Assembly (NCBI RefSeq): GCF_000430645.1
Contig: NZ_AUMK01000004.1
Span: 124,001 to 188,000 of the forward strand
Length of the DNA stretch: 64,000 nt
Direction of reading: 5' to 3'
From: Aquimarina latercula DSM 2041
Lineage (GTDB): Bacteria; Bacteroidota; Bacteroidia; Flavobacteriales; Flavobacteriaceae
The position numbers were made by a program, and so were the translations under genes. Under the pieces are notes generated by a model. The model was given only the letters and a program-made list of their open reading frames with translations. It was not told the origin of the DNA and did not search any database. Of the stretch, positions 55,494 through 64,000 are shown piece after piece; position 1 is the first letter of the stretch; each line of letters opens with the position of its first letter.

Positions 55494-56639
55494 CTACTGC
55501 TTCTTTTCGGACGTATTTTCAATTCCCTTAAGATATTGACTTGGAGTTAACTGTGTTGTTTTCTTAAAAACATGGTTAAAAGTAGATTTTGAATTAAAAC
55601 CACATTCATATGCAAGACCTAATAATGATAGTTTGTCCTTATCAGAGGATTTTAAACGTTCTTTAAATTCTGCCACACGATAAGAATTGATTAAATCATA
55701 AAAGTTTTTTGAACAATTTTGATTAATCTTTAATGAAACTATCTTGGGCTTCATTTGTAGTAATTCGGAAAGCTTAGTTAAGTTTATGTCCGTACTCAAA
55801 TAAGGCTTTTCATTTTGCATTAACTCTTCCAATTTTTTAATAAATTGAGTGTCTTTTTTTATTGGTTTTTTTACCTTTTCGGATGTATCCACTAAAACTT
55901 TCAACGCCAAAGATGATTCTTGTTTTCTAAGGTATCCTTTAAAAGCGATCCAGGTACAGAGTATGGAGAGGACAACGAATGTAGGAAGAAAGTAATATTC
56001 TCTAAGGCTTCTATCAAAAACAAATCGATCAATTTCTGTTATGATATTCCATAGAATAAAAAATGATGCATAAATAAGTATAGGGATTTTTAACCAGTCA
56101 AATGAATGCTTATCCAACTTAGCATAATATTGCTTTAGTAAAACTTGGTGATTAAAGAGTAACCGTAATGATATAATACTGTAGGTAATGATAGAAATAA
56201 CACCTATCCATTGTTCTATTAAATATACATAACTTATACTAGGAATGGGGTTTTCATACAAACCATCCGCTCCATTTCTATAAATTGATGTTCTATAAAA
56301 AATAAACTCTAAAACCAACGGTAAGAAATGAATAAGATGTTGTTTTGAAAATTTAAATGATGTATCCGTAACACTTTTAGTATAAAAATACAGTGCAGGA
56401 CCAATACCATAAAGCATTTCTAGCTGAACATATCTAAAAACATCAAGCATATTATGATCTTTCAAAACATTAACTAAGACAATATTTAATGCCATAATAG
56501 CATAAAAAAAAGTCAACATCGCTAAAAACTTCTGAGCTAATATTTTTGGGCGTTTAAAAAATATCATGGCGCTTAGTACTATCGCCTGCAATGCAAAAAC
56601 ACTAATAATCGTAAATAAAATAGAGTTTGATGTAATCAT
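55494..56639 (-). CDS. Membrane-bound AraC-family regulator
   Basis: The 381-residue protein has about seven hydrophobic helices in its first 235 residues, then a soluble AraC domain (about 275-375). The helix-turn-helix segments are LTKLSELLQMKPKIVSLKI and LGLAYECGFNSKSTFNHVF, with the closing TQLTPSQYLKG. Such membrane-anchored AraC proteins are common in Bacteroidota and bind DNA while inserted in the inner membrane. It could regulate the S41 gene that follows. The signal is unknown. Confidence 0.85.
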   Translation of the reverse strand: MITSNSILFTIISVFALQAIVLSAMIFFKRPKILAQKFLAMLTFFYAIMALNIVLVNVLKDHNMLDVFRYVQLEMLYGIGPALYFYTKSVTDTSFKFSKQHLIHFLPLVLEFIFYRTSIYRNGADGLYENPIPSISYVYLIEQWIGVISIITYSIISLRLLFNHQVLLKQYYAKLDKHSFDWLKIPILIYASFFILWNIITEIDRFVFDRSLREYYFLPTFVVLSILCTWIAFKGYLRKQESSLALKVLVDTSEKVKKPIKKDTQFIKKLEELMQNEKPYLSTDINLTKLSELLQMKPKIVSLKINQNCSKNFYDLINSYRVAEFKERLKSSDKDKLSLLGLAYECGFNSKSTFNHVFKKTTQLTPSQYLKGIENTSEKKQ

Positions 56640-56705
56640 TTACAGCATTACTTATAAAGATATCTGTACGTCATTATTTTGGTAAACAAATTAGTAGTCG
56701 TGAAG

Positions 56706-59700
56706 TTAATTCCCCTTTTTCTTGCCTAATGAAATCTTATAATCATCAATACTTCCTTTGATCTTTAGGTTAAGATATTTTATTTTTTCATCCGGATCTA
56801 CTTCTACAATTTCATCTTCTTGTTCTTTACTAACAACAGAATCTTTCTTTTTTCCGAATAACTTTTGCCAAGAAGCTTTTCGCACAGTTTTCCAAGGAAT
56901 TCGTATGTAATAATCAATATTTTGATTACTGTCATGCGAACCAGATAATTCCATATGACCCAAAGTAGATTCGATCCGCATAGCAGGAATATTGATCTTC
57001 CCTTTATTTATATCCAAGCTGTTTTGTAAAGTATCAAATCGAATATTTTGTAAGTTTTTATCTCCCATATAGTCAGAAAGCGCAAGCATTGGATCATAAT
57101 TTTTTAATCTTCCATTTAGTACTTTCACATCCATTTCTATGGTAGATTGATCAAGATCCGGTACCATATCTGGATATACTCTAATCTTACCTTTAATTCT
57201 AGATGTAAGTTTTCCTTGTAGATTTTCGGAAACGAGATGATCTTGTCCAAAATTTTCAAACTTGAACAGTAGTTTATCTAAATCTACATTATTCATAACC
57301 AAATCTGGTTGCATATAAATATGTTCTGGATCGCTACCATTAAAATACCCACTTAATCGAATATTTCCTCCAGCTGCATCCATATCTAAGGTATCTATAT
57401 AAATATAATGATTGGGTGTTGTTCTGATATCCGCTTTAATATTTTGAAGATCTATTCTATGGTAAATAAAGTGGGTGATGTCTGCCTTAAATTGCATATC
57501 CGTAAACGGCAACTCATATAAATTAAAAGCTTCTGCATGTTCTTTTACATCAGCAGTTGTTGAAGTCACAACTTCTGTTGATTCTGGAGAGCTCACATCA
57601 AAGTTAAAAAGCGCATCATAGTCAATATAATTTGCTTTTACTGAGAGGTAATTATCTCTTTTCTTTATTTTTTCATCTTCACCCAAATAGTAATTAAGAT
57701 CAAAATTAAAATTAGTAGTTCCTATTTCGCCATGAAAATCTTTTATTACCACGTGCTCATCTTCATAATGGATATTTCCTCTAAAATTATCAAAGCGTAG
57801 TGGGTGCAATTCCATTTTTGTATCTAATTTGTCTAAAGCTAAGTCAATGGAATGCAAAGCAGAATCTCTATAATGCATACTAGAAGTAAGGTGCAATGCC
57901 AAATCATCAAAAATTTCATGTCGATACTCTTCAGGAACATAATTCTCTCCCTTATACGAAAAGACATCTTCTAACCTTAACTTTTTAGAAGTAACGTTGA
58001 TATCTAAATCAACATCTCCATTAAGTTGGGATTGCATCCAAAAAGCATACTCATGTATAAGCCCATCAAAATGAAAATCACTATCATCTATATATCCTGT
58101 AAAATCAACTATTTTGAGATCCTTATCATCTATTAGTACATCAGCATGAAAATCATGTAATTTATGTGGATAATGCTTTAAATCTGCATATAGACTATCG
58201 ATAAAAAATTCACCTTTTGGTAAATATTTAGATTCTGTAAAATCTTTTGCAGAGGCTTTAAAAGAAAGGCCTAAACTCAATTCTTTTATTTGTTCATCAA
58301 AACCAGTTTTGGTAGTATCCTGTACTGAAAAACCTGTTAATTCGGCAATATCTAAATACTTAGAAGCGATATCCAAATGAACATCTACTGGGATGTTCGT
58401 ATGATGTACAATTGCAGGTAAATCCGAAAGAAAACCTCTTACAGATAGATCTGATTTTCCCATCAATAGTTCAAACTTGTTTAGGGTTGCTTCTTTACCA
58501 TTCATTACTAAATTTATATTAAGATCGTGCAAGGGAGCTGGAAGATCTTTGGCCACTAAACTTAAATCTTTTACAATCAATTCTGTAAAATACGCTTGAT
58601 TTAGTTTCTGTAAAGCCTTTTCGGGCTCATCAATATCTATAATATCGTGAAAATTCATTTTCAACGAAACTTCTCCAGAAGCATCTTCAACTTGCTCCAA
58701 TTCAAAAAACTCCGTAATAAAATCGAGATTAAAATTTGAGTTTATTTTCATATCCACCTCTGGAGATTCAAAATTCTTTACAAAAATCGACCCTTCAAAT
58801 TCTCCCTTTTCTAAAGATGCGGTCATATCAGTTAACGAAAACTCCATTGTACTTACATCTCTATTTTTTCCATTTGTAAAATGACCATTGAAGCCCATAT
58901 TATCAATCTTCTTCCCTCTTTTAGTATTTTCTAGGAAAGCTTTTCCTGCTCCGAAATTGGCCCGAACAAAAGGCGTATTTCCTTTATTAGCAGGCCCTTC
59001 AATCTTAGCGTTAAAATAAATTTCTCCAGCGTTTCTGTATTTCTCTAATACAGGTATAACATCTGTTGGAGCAAAAGCAATCAACATATCAAAATTAGGC
59101 TTTGTTCCTTTTATAGAAAGGTTTAGATCTACATCATTCTTAGTATCTATTGATCCTTCTAGCTCAAAATCACCATTTTCCATAACAATCCCAGAAGGTT
59201 CTATATCCAGAATACCAGTAAATTCATTAAATATCACATCTGTATGTACCTCAAAATGTTTATTATGAATGAAAGTAGTATCTCCATCTTTGATCACATT
59301 CAACTCAAAATGAGTATCTATATGTCCAGCAATGATACTATCTTTTTGGCTAAAACCACCTGTACCAGCGTACATGAATTTTTCGACATCTGTATTTGTA
59401 GCCTCATCTAGAGTATGGATATCCAAACTTTTAAATCGAATTTTTTTTAGATGAATATTGGTAGATGGTGTTTCTGTCTCAGAAGTACTTGCTAAGGAAT
59501 TTTGAATATTCGTTGTATTATTCTCATGAATTACAATATTAAAAACACCTTCTTCTATAACTAAAGACTGAATGTCATAATTTCCTTTTACTATATCCCA
59601 TAGATTAAAACCAATGTATATATCTTTTACATCCATAATGATAGGTGCATTATCTTCTTTAGTTTCAAAGATTTTTACATCATATACTTTAATAGAAATG

Positions 59701-59900
59701 TATGGAAAGTTACTAAAAAGGGATAATTTACTTTCACCAACACTAATAAGACCTTTGTGTTCTTTGTTTAGTTTTGCGATCTCCCCTTTAATAATTTCGG
59801 ATTGGTTGCTCTGAATATATAGCATGAGGCCTCCTATTACTAACATTGGAACTAAAATTAGTCCTAATAAAATTCGTTTCCAGAATTTTTTAATCTTCAC
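56706..59900 (-). CDS. AsmA-family protein
   Basis: The 1064-residue protein has a basic N-terminus and one membrane helix (about 9-29), followed by a very long beta-rich periplasmic region. The N-terminal part shows the AsmA pattern (NKEHKGLISVGESKLSLF, IYIGFNLWDIVKGNYDIQSL) and the C-terminal third an AsmA_2-like stretch (AGGNIRLSGYFNG, MRIESTLGHMELSG). These bridge-like proteins are thought to carry phospholipids between membranes. The C-terminus is lysine-rich. It is monocistronic. A TTTAGG-N7-CCTAAA inverted repeat (59911-59929) lies just upstream and overlaps a TACTTTTA -7-like box. Confidence 0.9.
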   Translation of the reverse strand: MKIKKFWKRILLGLILVPMLVIGGLMLYIQSNQSEIIKGEIAKLNKEHKGLISVGESKLSLFSNFPYISIKVYDVKIFETKEDNAPIIMDVKDIYIGFNLWDIVKGNYDIQSLVIEEGVFNIVIHENNTTNIQNSLASTSETETPSTNIHLKKIRFKSLDIHTLDEATNTDVEKFMYAGTGGFSQKDSIIAGHIDTHFELNVIKDGDTTFIHNKHFEVHTDVIFNEFTGILDIEPSGIVMENGDFELEGSIDTKNDVDLNLSIKGTKPNFDMLIAFAPTDVIPVLEKYRNAGEIYFNAKIEGPANKGNTPFVRANFGAGKAFLENTKRGKKIDNMGFNGHFTNGKNRDVSTMEFSLTDMTASLEKGEFEGSIFVKNFESPEVDMKINSNFNLDFITEFFELEQVEDASGEVSLKMNFHDIIDIDEPEKALQKLNQAYFTELIVKDLSLVAKDLPAPLHDLNINLVMNGKEATLNKFELLMGKSDLSVRGFLSDLPAIVHHTNIPVDVHLDIASKYLDIAELTGFSVQDTTKTGFDEQIKELSLGLSFKASAKDFTESKYLPKGEFFIDSLYADLKHYPHKLHDFHADVLIDDKDLKIVDFTGYIDDSDFHFDGLIHEYAFWMQSQLNGDVDLDINVTSKKLRLEDVFSYKGENYVPEEYRHEIFDDLALHLTSSMHYRDSALHSIDLALDKLDTKMELHPLRFDNFRGNIHYEDEHVVIKDFHGEIGTTNFNFDLNYYLGEDEKIKKRDNYLSVKANYIDYDALFNFDVSSPESTEVVTSTTADVKEHAEAFNLYELPFTDMQFKADITHFIYHRIDLQNIKADIRTTPNHYIYIDTLDMDAAGGNIRLSGYFNGSDPEHIYMQPDLVMNNVDLDKLLFKFENFGQDHLVSENLQGKLTSRIKGKIRVYPDMVPDLDQSTIEMDVKVLNGRLKNYDPMLALSDYMGDKNLQNIRFDTLQNSLDINKGKINIPAMRIESTLGHMELSGSHDSNQNIDYYIRIPWKTVRKASWQKLFGKKKDSVVSKEQEDEIVEVDPDEKIKYLNLKIKGSIDDYKISLGKKKGN

Positions 59901-60088
59901 AGCAGGTATCTTTAGGTTATGACCCTAAAAGTAACGAATTCGTATGAAAAAATGTTATTTGGAACGCGAATTCCTGTATTGTTTAACAGCATTTTTGATC
60001 AAACTTATCTAACATAAAAAAATCTATCAATGCTTAGTTAAATAAATAATTATGAAATATAACCTTTACAAAGCAATGTTCATAACTG

Positions 60089-61282
60089 TTATTTATCATA
60101 AGGCATAAAGTTTTCCCAATACCAAGGCATCCAAGTATCGCCCACCGTAACCTCCAATAATTCTTTAAAAATACTTTCGGCATTGGAACTGTTGGACATG
60201 ATTATGATTCCTAAATTCTGTGATGGATAAAATACCGTATAATGTTCCCAACCCTTAATATGCCCCTCTTTAAAAACTGCTTTTCCAAATGGTGTTTTAT
60301 AGGTTCCAAATCCTAGGGCATAGCTTAATTGGATATCACTGTTTTCTGTCGTTTTTATCAATCGATTTTTACCAAATTGTTGCTTAGACTCAATTCTTAT
60401 TTGTGGTTTAAAAAACTCCTCATACGTTATTTCACTAAGTCCCTTTTGGGCTAACATCGCTTGTATAAACTTGGCATAATCTTCTGGCGTTGTATCCATA
60501 CTACCAGCAGCATATTCTTGATTTCTTTTTATTCGTTTTAAGGTTTTTCTTTTCTTGTAGTGACCAACCGCATAGTTCATATCAAATCTTTTTTGCCAAA
60601 GAAAACTTGTCATATCCATCTTAAATGGTTTAAAAACGTATTTTTCTGCAAGTTGCTCTAGATTAGTTTTAGTGATTTGTTCTACAACAAACTGAAGCAA
60701 TTGAATACCTTCTCCTGAATAACTATAAAAAGTTCCTGGTTCCAATTCGATCTCCAGCGGGTTTTCCATATCAATCCCTGATTTAGTGATATATCTCCAG
60801 TTTGGAAACCCAGTAATATGCGACAAACACATTCTTGCGGTAATTTTCTCATATCTTTTATCGGTTTCTAAATCTTTAAAACCTTCATAACTGTGAGCAA
60901 ATTCATAGGAATATAAAGGGTTATCTAAATATTCTACTAAAGGTTTGTCTAAATCAATCTTTTCTGCATCTACTAATTTCATAACAATAAATGCAAAAAG
61001 TGGTTTACTAAGAGAAGCAGCATAAAAATTATGTGAAGTTTTTAGTTCTTGCTTATCTTTTAAATTTCTGGAACCGTACGCTTTCTGAAATAGAACACTG
61101 TCTTTAGTAACTATTGCAATTGTAAGACCGTGTACATTTCCAGCATTTTTTAAATGCATAATTTTATTGTCTAAAACTGAGGTAGAGATTACTGAATTAT
61201 CTATTCTTTTGATAGATTGAGCATCAATATTAAAACTAACGACTAGAAATAAGAATGAAATGAAATATCGTGTTCTGACCAT
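60089..61282 (-). CDS. Serine hydrolase of the class C beta-lactamase fold
   Basis: The 397-residue protein has a signal peptide (about 1-22, ending NIDAQ). The catalytic SxxK is S90-L-S-K93 in YAASLSKP. The second motif reads Y188-S-G190 where Y-x-N is usual, and the third is represented by EGHIKGWEH. Flavobacterial relatives often use YSG, so activity is still likely, but as an esterase or peptidase rather than a beta-lactamase. It is predicted to be periplasmic. The gene is alone on its transcript. Confidence 0.85.
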   Translation of the reverse strand: MVRTRYFISFLFLVVSFNIDAQSIKRIDNSVISTSVLDNKIMHLKNAGNVHGLTIAIVTKDSVLFQKAYGSRNLKDKQELKTSHNFYAASLSKPLFAFIVMKLVDAEKIDLDKPLVEYLDNPLYSYEFAHSYEGFKDLETDKRYEKITARMCLSHITGFPNWRYITKSGIDMENPLEIELEPGTFYSYSGEGIQLLQFVVEQITKTNLEQLAEKYVFKPFKMDMTSFLWQKRFDMNYAVGHYKKRKTLKRIKRNQEYAAGSMDTTPEDYAKFIQAMLAQKGLSEITYEEFFKPQIRIESKQQFGKNRLIKTTENSDIQLSYALGFGTYKTPFGKAVFKEGHIKGWEHYTVFYPSQNLGIIIMSNSSNAESIFKELLEVTVGDTWMPWYWENFMPYDK

Positions 61283-61386
61283 TGTTAAAACCTATTTTAG
61301 ATTCCTTTATGATATAATAGACGCGTATTAAGATCAAATGGTTGCCTTGACAAGTAAAAAAGATACGAACTTGGTAAAACAGTTTA

Positions 61387-61662
61387 TTATAAAGCTATTA
61401 AAAGAATTGAAAGTATTATAATAAAATTAATTAAGATTGAAAGAACATTTATTTTTATATGCAAATTATAATTTCTCAAATATTTTTTAGCTAAAAAATC
61501 AATAATCAAAAAAAAGAAAGCAATGAAAACAAAGAAAAAGGGTATTACAAACCCAGTTGGAGGAGTGTGACTACTACTTATTCCATGCTGAATAATCGAA
61601 TAGATTGTAAAACATATTCCTAATAGATATAAAAAGGATTTAATTATTCTGTATATGTCCAT
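61387..61662 (-). CDS. Small three-helix membrane protein
   Basis: The 91-residue protein has three hydrophobic helices (about 7-23, 37-57 and 70-90) separated by short loops, the first containing QHGISSSHTPPTG. I do not recognise the family. The gene is complete, with its own upstream gap, and lies between the serine hydrolase and a TPR-like protein on the same strand. Confidence 0.6.
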   Translation of the reverse strand: MDIYRIIKSFLYLLGICFTIYSIIQHGISSSHTPPTGFVIPFFFVFIAFFFLIIDFLAKKYLRNYNLHIKINVLSILINFIIILSILLIAL

Positions 61663-61843
61663 TTCTTAGTACCTTCCTTGATATCACTGCTCCCAATAGT
61701 TTAGAACTAGCATATCATTTTGCTTTAGACACTTAAACTCTAAAATCAAATGAAACTAGATCTATAACTAGATCGTATACTTTATTACGGGTATGGTTAA
61801 AGGTTATAAACTAACTGTAGTGAAAGTTGCTAATGGGTATTCT

Positions 61844-62431
61844 TTAATATTCATATTCTAATTTCTCTTTGATTTCTAATAGTTCTTTTTCTTTATCAGG
61901 AAACATAAAAAAGAGTTTATCTAACAGTTCTTTAGCCTCATGGCAATTTTTAAATTCACTTTCACATTGAAAGCTATATGATCGAACGAGTCTGTAATTA
62001 ATTTCATAGTTTTTTTGGAAAACTTCTTTTGCTTGTTCATAGTAAAAAATAGAATTAGACCATTTTCCTTTTTCAAACCACTCATCTCCTTTTTCAATAA
62101 GTATTAAAAACTCTTTTTCCTTTTCCTGGAATTTAAGTATTTCTATACTCTCTGTATCTACAGTGTTTTGCCGGATTACATTAATTGTAAAATATGTAAA
62201 AACACTTGTTATAAGTATTGCGATACCAATTAGTATTTTCTTTTCTTTTCGATTTTCCTTTCTTATTTTTTTTCCTATTTGTTGTATTTCTTCCTCGGAA
62301 GCTTTTTTTAAGCTTGATTTTCCTTCAGTATCTTTTAAGTTTTCTTTTTCTAATAGTTCTTTAGACCTCAGTAACGTTTCATTATTACGTAAGCTTGATA
62401 TCACTCCTCGAATACTTTCTCCTTCTAACAT
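61844..62431 (-). CDS. Single-pass membrane protein with TPR-like domain
   Basis: The 195-residue protein starts with a charged, helical cytoplasmic region (KSLEEEEI-like, rich in K and E, 1-83). A single membrane helix (about 84-102) and a periplasmic tetratricopeptide-like domain (from about 115: GDEWFEKGKWSNSIFYYEQAKEVF, then a cysteine pair C151/C158) follow. It may serve as a protein-interaction scaffold, but no function can be assigned. The start is the first ATG after a long gap. Confidence 0.6.
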   Translation of the reverse strand: MLEGESIRGVISSLRNNETLLRSKELLEKENLKDTEGKSSLKKASEEEIQQIGKKIRKENRKEKKILIGIAILITSVFTYFTINVIRQNTVDTESIEILKFQEKEKEFLILIEKGDEWFEKGKWSNSIFYYEQAKEVFQKNYEINYRLVRSYSFQCESEFKNCHEAKELLDKLFFMFPDKEKELLEIKEKLEYEY

Positions 62432-62618
62432 ATTTTTAACTATTTACTTACGGTGAGATGTAAACAATTAGATACATCCCTACTAATATGTAGATTCAAA
62501 ATTAAATTTGTTACAATAATTTTATGGAAACAATCAAAAGCAACATACGATTTTTCTCTACTTCTAATATGAATAATCAAAAAATCAAGAACGTTTTTGA
62601 AAACTTCAAAGAACTGTT

Positions 62619-63869
62619 TCATTTATTGTAAGGACGCTCATTAATCCAGTTAAAACCGCGAGAGTTCAAATTAAATTTTTCGTGATCTTTTCTCGAAAAT
62701 ATAATATGTAATGTATCGGAGTCTATAATTCCATCCAATTCAAGAAATTCTGAATTGGGATTTTTATAACTGAAATTATAATGTTCAGCTTCCGAATCCT
62801 TTTTATGTATCATTATTTTTTGAGATGTCCAATCTGTTATGAACTTATATTGATATTTTAGATCATCCATTGTTTTTACAGTTGCCTTATCTTTTAAGTC
62901 CACAATAAGATAACGCCATCTATAATTATCTGTAATTAATGGTTGTAATGTATCTCCATTTTTAATAAAATATGAAGCCTCCCATATACCATAGAGTAAT
63001 GGCTTTTCTCTATTGATCCCTCTATGACTTTCTGTGGTATAAAAATTAAATGAAATTAAACTAACAAGAATAAATAAACCAATGGATTTTATCCAAAATA
63101 TGACTTTATGATATTTGTTGTTTTTAACAGGGTGATAATAAGTAAATACATCTACTGCTTTATTTTTAATAAATACTTTTAAAAACCTATCGTCAGTTAT
63201 AAAAATCACCAGAGCCATTAACACTAAATGAATCGAAAATAATTTCACAGGAATGTCATAACAAAAATTCATCATGGCCACTTGCGTCATTACTCCAATA
63301 ATTATAAATGAGCCAAGTGTTTGTGTTCGTCTAGGAATTAATAACAAACCACCAAGTACTTCCATAAAACCAACAAATACATTAAAACCTTTTGAAAACC
63401 CCATATAAGTCCACGCTAATCCCATTGGCGAAAAATCACCTAAAGGGTCGAGCAAATGAGTCAATGAAGCTGATGGAAACTGAAGTTTAAAAACCTTAAC
63501 AAAGCCGTAAAGAAGCATTACAGCTACTAAAACAATACGTAGAAATACTAAAAACCAATAAAAAAGCATGTTGTAGCTCTTACGGTTTCGATCTAAAATG
63601 CTCCAAATAACAACGGTTATTAATGTTAAAACTACAGTTACAAATAATGTCAAATATGCAAAAGTGTGATCTCCACTACCATTACCACTTACCTCATATT
63701 CGTAGTTTACTTTAAAAACTTCTTTACCAATCCATCTAAATGGTACTTCAAAAAGAGGATTTAATAACATTAGAAGTATATAGAGAGCAAAATATGTAAA
63801 TAGTGCTCTAAATATTAATTTGCTTACCGTATTCCAATGTTCTTTATATTCTTGCGTCAATAATTTCAT
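62619..63869 (-). CDS. DoxX-like membrane protein
   Basis: The 416-residue protein has about eight to ten membrane helices in its first 290 residues, including a GLAWTYMGFSKGFNVFVGFMEVLGGLLL-type core typical of DoxX/DoxD proteins. A soluble C-terminal domain of about 125 residues (from GIWEASYFIKNGD) is beta-rich and probably periplasmic. Members of the family are tied to sulfur or redox metabolism in some organisms, but this fusion form has no assigned role. The start has no partner upstream within the window. Confidence 0.75.
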   Translation of the reverse strand: MKLLTQEYKEHWNTVSKLIFRALFTYFALYILLMLLNPLFEVPFRWIGKEVFKVNYEYEVSGNGSGDHTFAYLTLFVTVVLTLITVVIWSILDRNRKSYNMLFYWFLVFLRIVLVAVMLLYGFVKVFKLQFPSASLTHLLDPLGDFSPMGLAWTYMGFSKGFNVFVGFMEVLGGLLLIPRRTQTLGSFIIIGVMTQVAMMNFCYDIPVKLFSIHLVLMALVIFITDDRFLKVFIKNKAVDVFTYYHPVKNNKYHKVIFWIKSIGLFILVSLISFNFYTTESHRGINREKPLLYGIWEASYFIKNGDTLQPLITDNYRWRYLIVDLKDKATVKTMDDLKYQYKFITDWTSQKIMIHKKDSEAEHYNFSYKNPNSEFLELDGIIDSDTLHIIFSRKDHEKFNLNSRGFNWINERPYNK

Positions 63870-64000
63870 GGATGATTCCTTGTAGATTATTATAAATTAT
63901 TAGTATCCGGAATTAGTAATGTGTTACAATGGAGTAGTATATAAGATTTACTATTAGAAAACTCAATATTTTTTCTATCCGTTATTTAAAAAAACAGAAT

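Noticed and set aside
62440..62622. Minus-strand frame of 60 codons after the DoxX-like gene, overlapping its stop as ATGA
   Set aside because: The overlap is attractive, but the translation is cysteine/histidine-rich without any domain or membrane pattern, and the region is more likely leader DNA of the TPR-like gene.
1..64000. Search for tRNA, rRNA, CRISPR arrays, insertion sequences or phage genes
   Set aside because: None were seen; the only long repeats are the permease junctions, which carry no transposase or terminal inverted repeats.

Overview
The window looks like chromosomal DNA of a marine-type Bacteroidota, most likely a Flavobacteriaceae member of the Aquimarina kind. The genus is an inference from protein style only. 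The DNA is very AT-rich, and start sites have A-rich leaders instead of Shine-Dalgarno sequences. Several secreted proteins have Bacteroidota-style lipobox signals, and families such as GIN/DUF2807, DUF3526, AsmA and ~800-residue double FtsX permeases are typical of the group. No tRNA, rRNA, CRISPR array, insertion sequence or phage gene was seen.

Layout: 1-2255 holds two DUF3526-type ABC-2 permeases, the first cut by the window edge. At 2281-4093 are a secreted aspartoacylase-like M14 protein and a flavin split-barrel protein. The centrepiece is 4170-31918. A sigma-54 response regulator and histidine kinase (minus strand) lie back to back with a plus-strand efflux operon. That operon has one periplasmic adaptor, an ABC ATPase, eight consecutive ~800-residue MacB/FtsX permeases, a secreted GIN-domain protein, a second, slightly degenerate ABC ATPase, and a TolC-like outer membrane channel. 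Two nearly identical regulatory modules sit in front of the adaptor (6930-7025) and in front of the eighth permease (26267-26362). Each is a 29-bp palindrome-containing element followed, at exactly the same 54-bp distance, by a sigma-54-like promoter. The simplest reading is that the adjacent two-component pair drives both promoters. Permease junctions are repeated: two are identical over 100 bp and two share 58 of 59 bp, although the proteins they connect are clearly diverged.

From 32073 to 38183: a secreted subtilisin-like protease, MepB-like and VOC proteins, a D-2-hydroxyacid dehydrogenase divergent from an Lrp/AsnC regulator, an M18 aminopeptidase and a lipoprotein. From 38347 to 63869 nearly everything is on the minus strand. 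This part holds small metabolic and regulatory units: two S41 proteases, AraC regulators, and an SDR/tautomerase/NTF2/amidohydrolase group. That group lies downstream of a Crp/Fnr regulator, with a perfect GTGA-N6-TCAC palindrome between them. There is also an AraC-SDR-barrel operon closed by a clear terminator, a GNAT, a MauG-type peroxidase overlapping a sulfatase, an FAD monooxygenase next to an apparent DJ-1/PfpI remnant and a small Imm17-like membrane protein, GrpB, a large AsmA protein, a serine hydrolase and a DoxX-like membrane protein.

Functional picture: the main system is a two-component-controlled tripartite efflux or envelope-stress exporter with an unusually expanded permease set. 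Its substrate cannot be read from the sequence.
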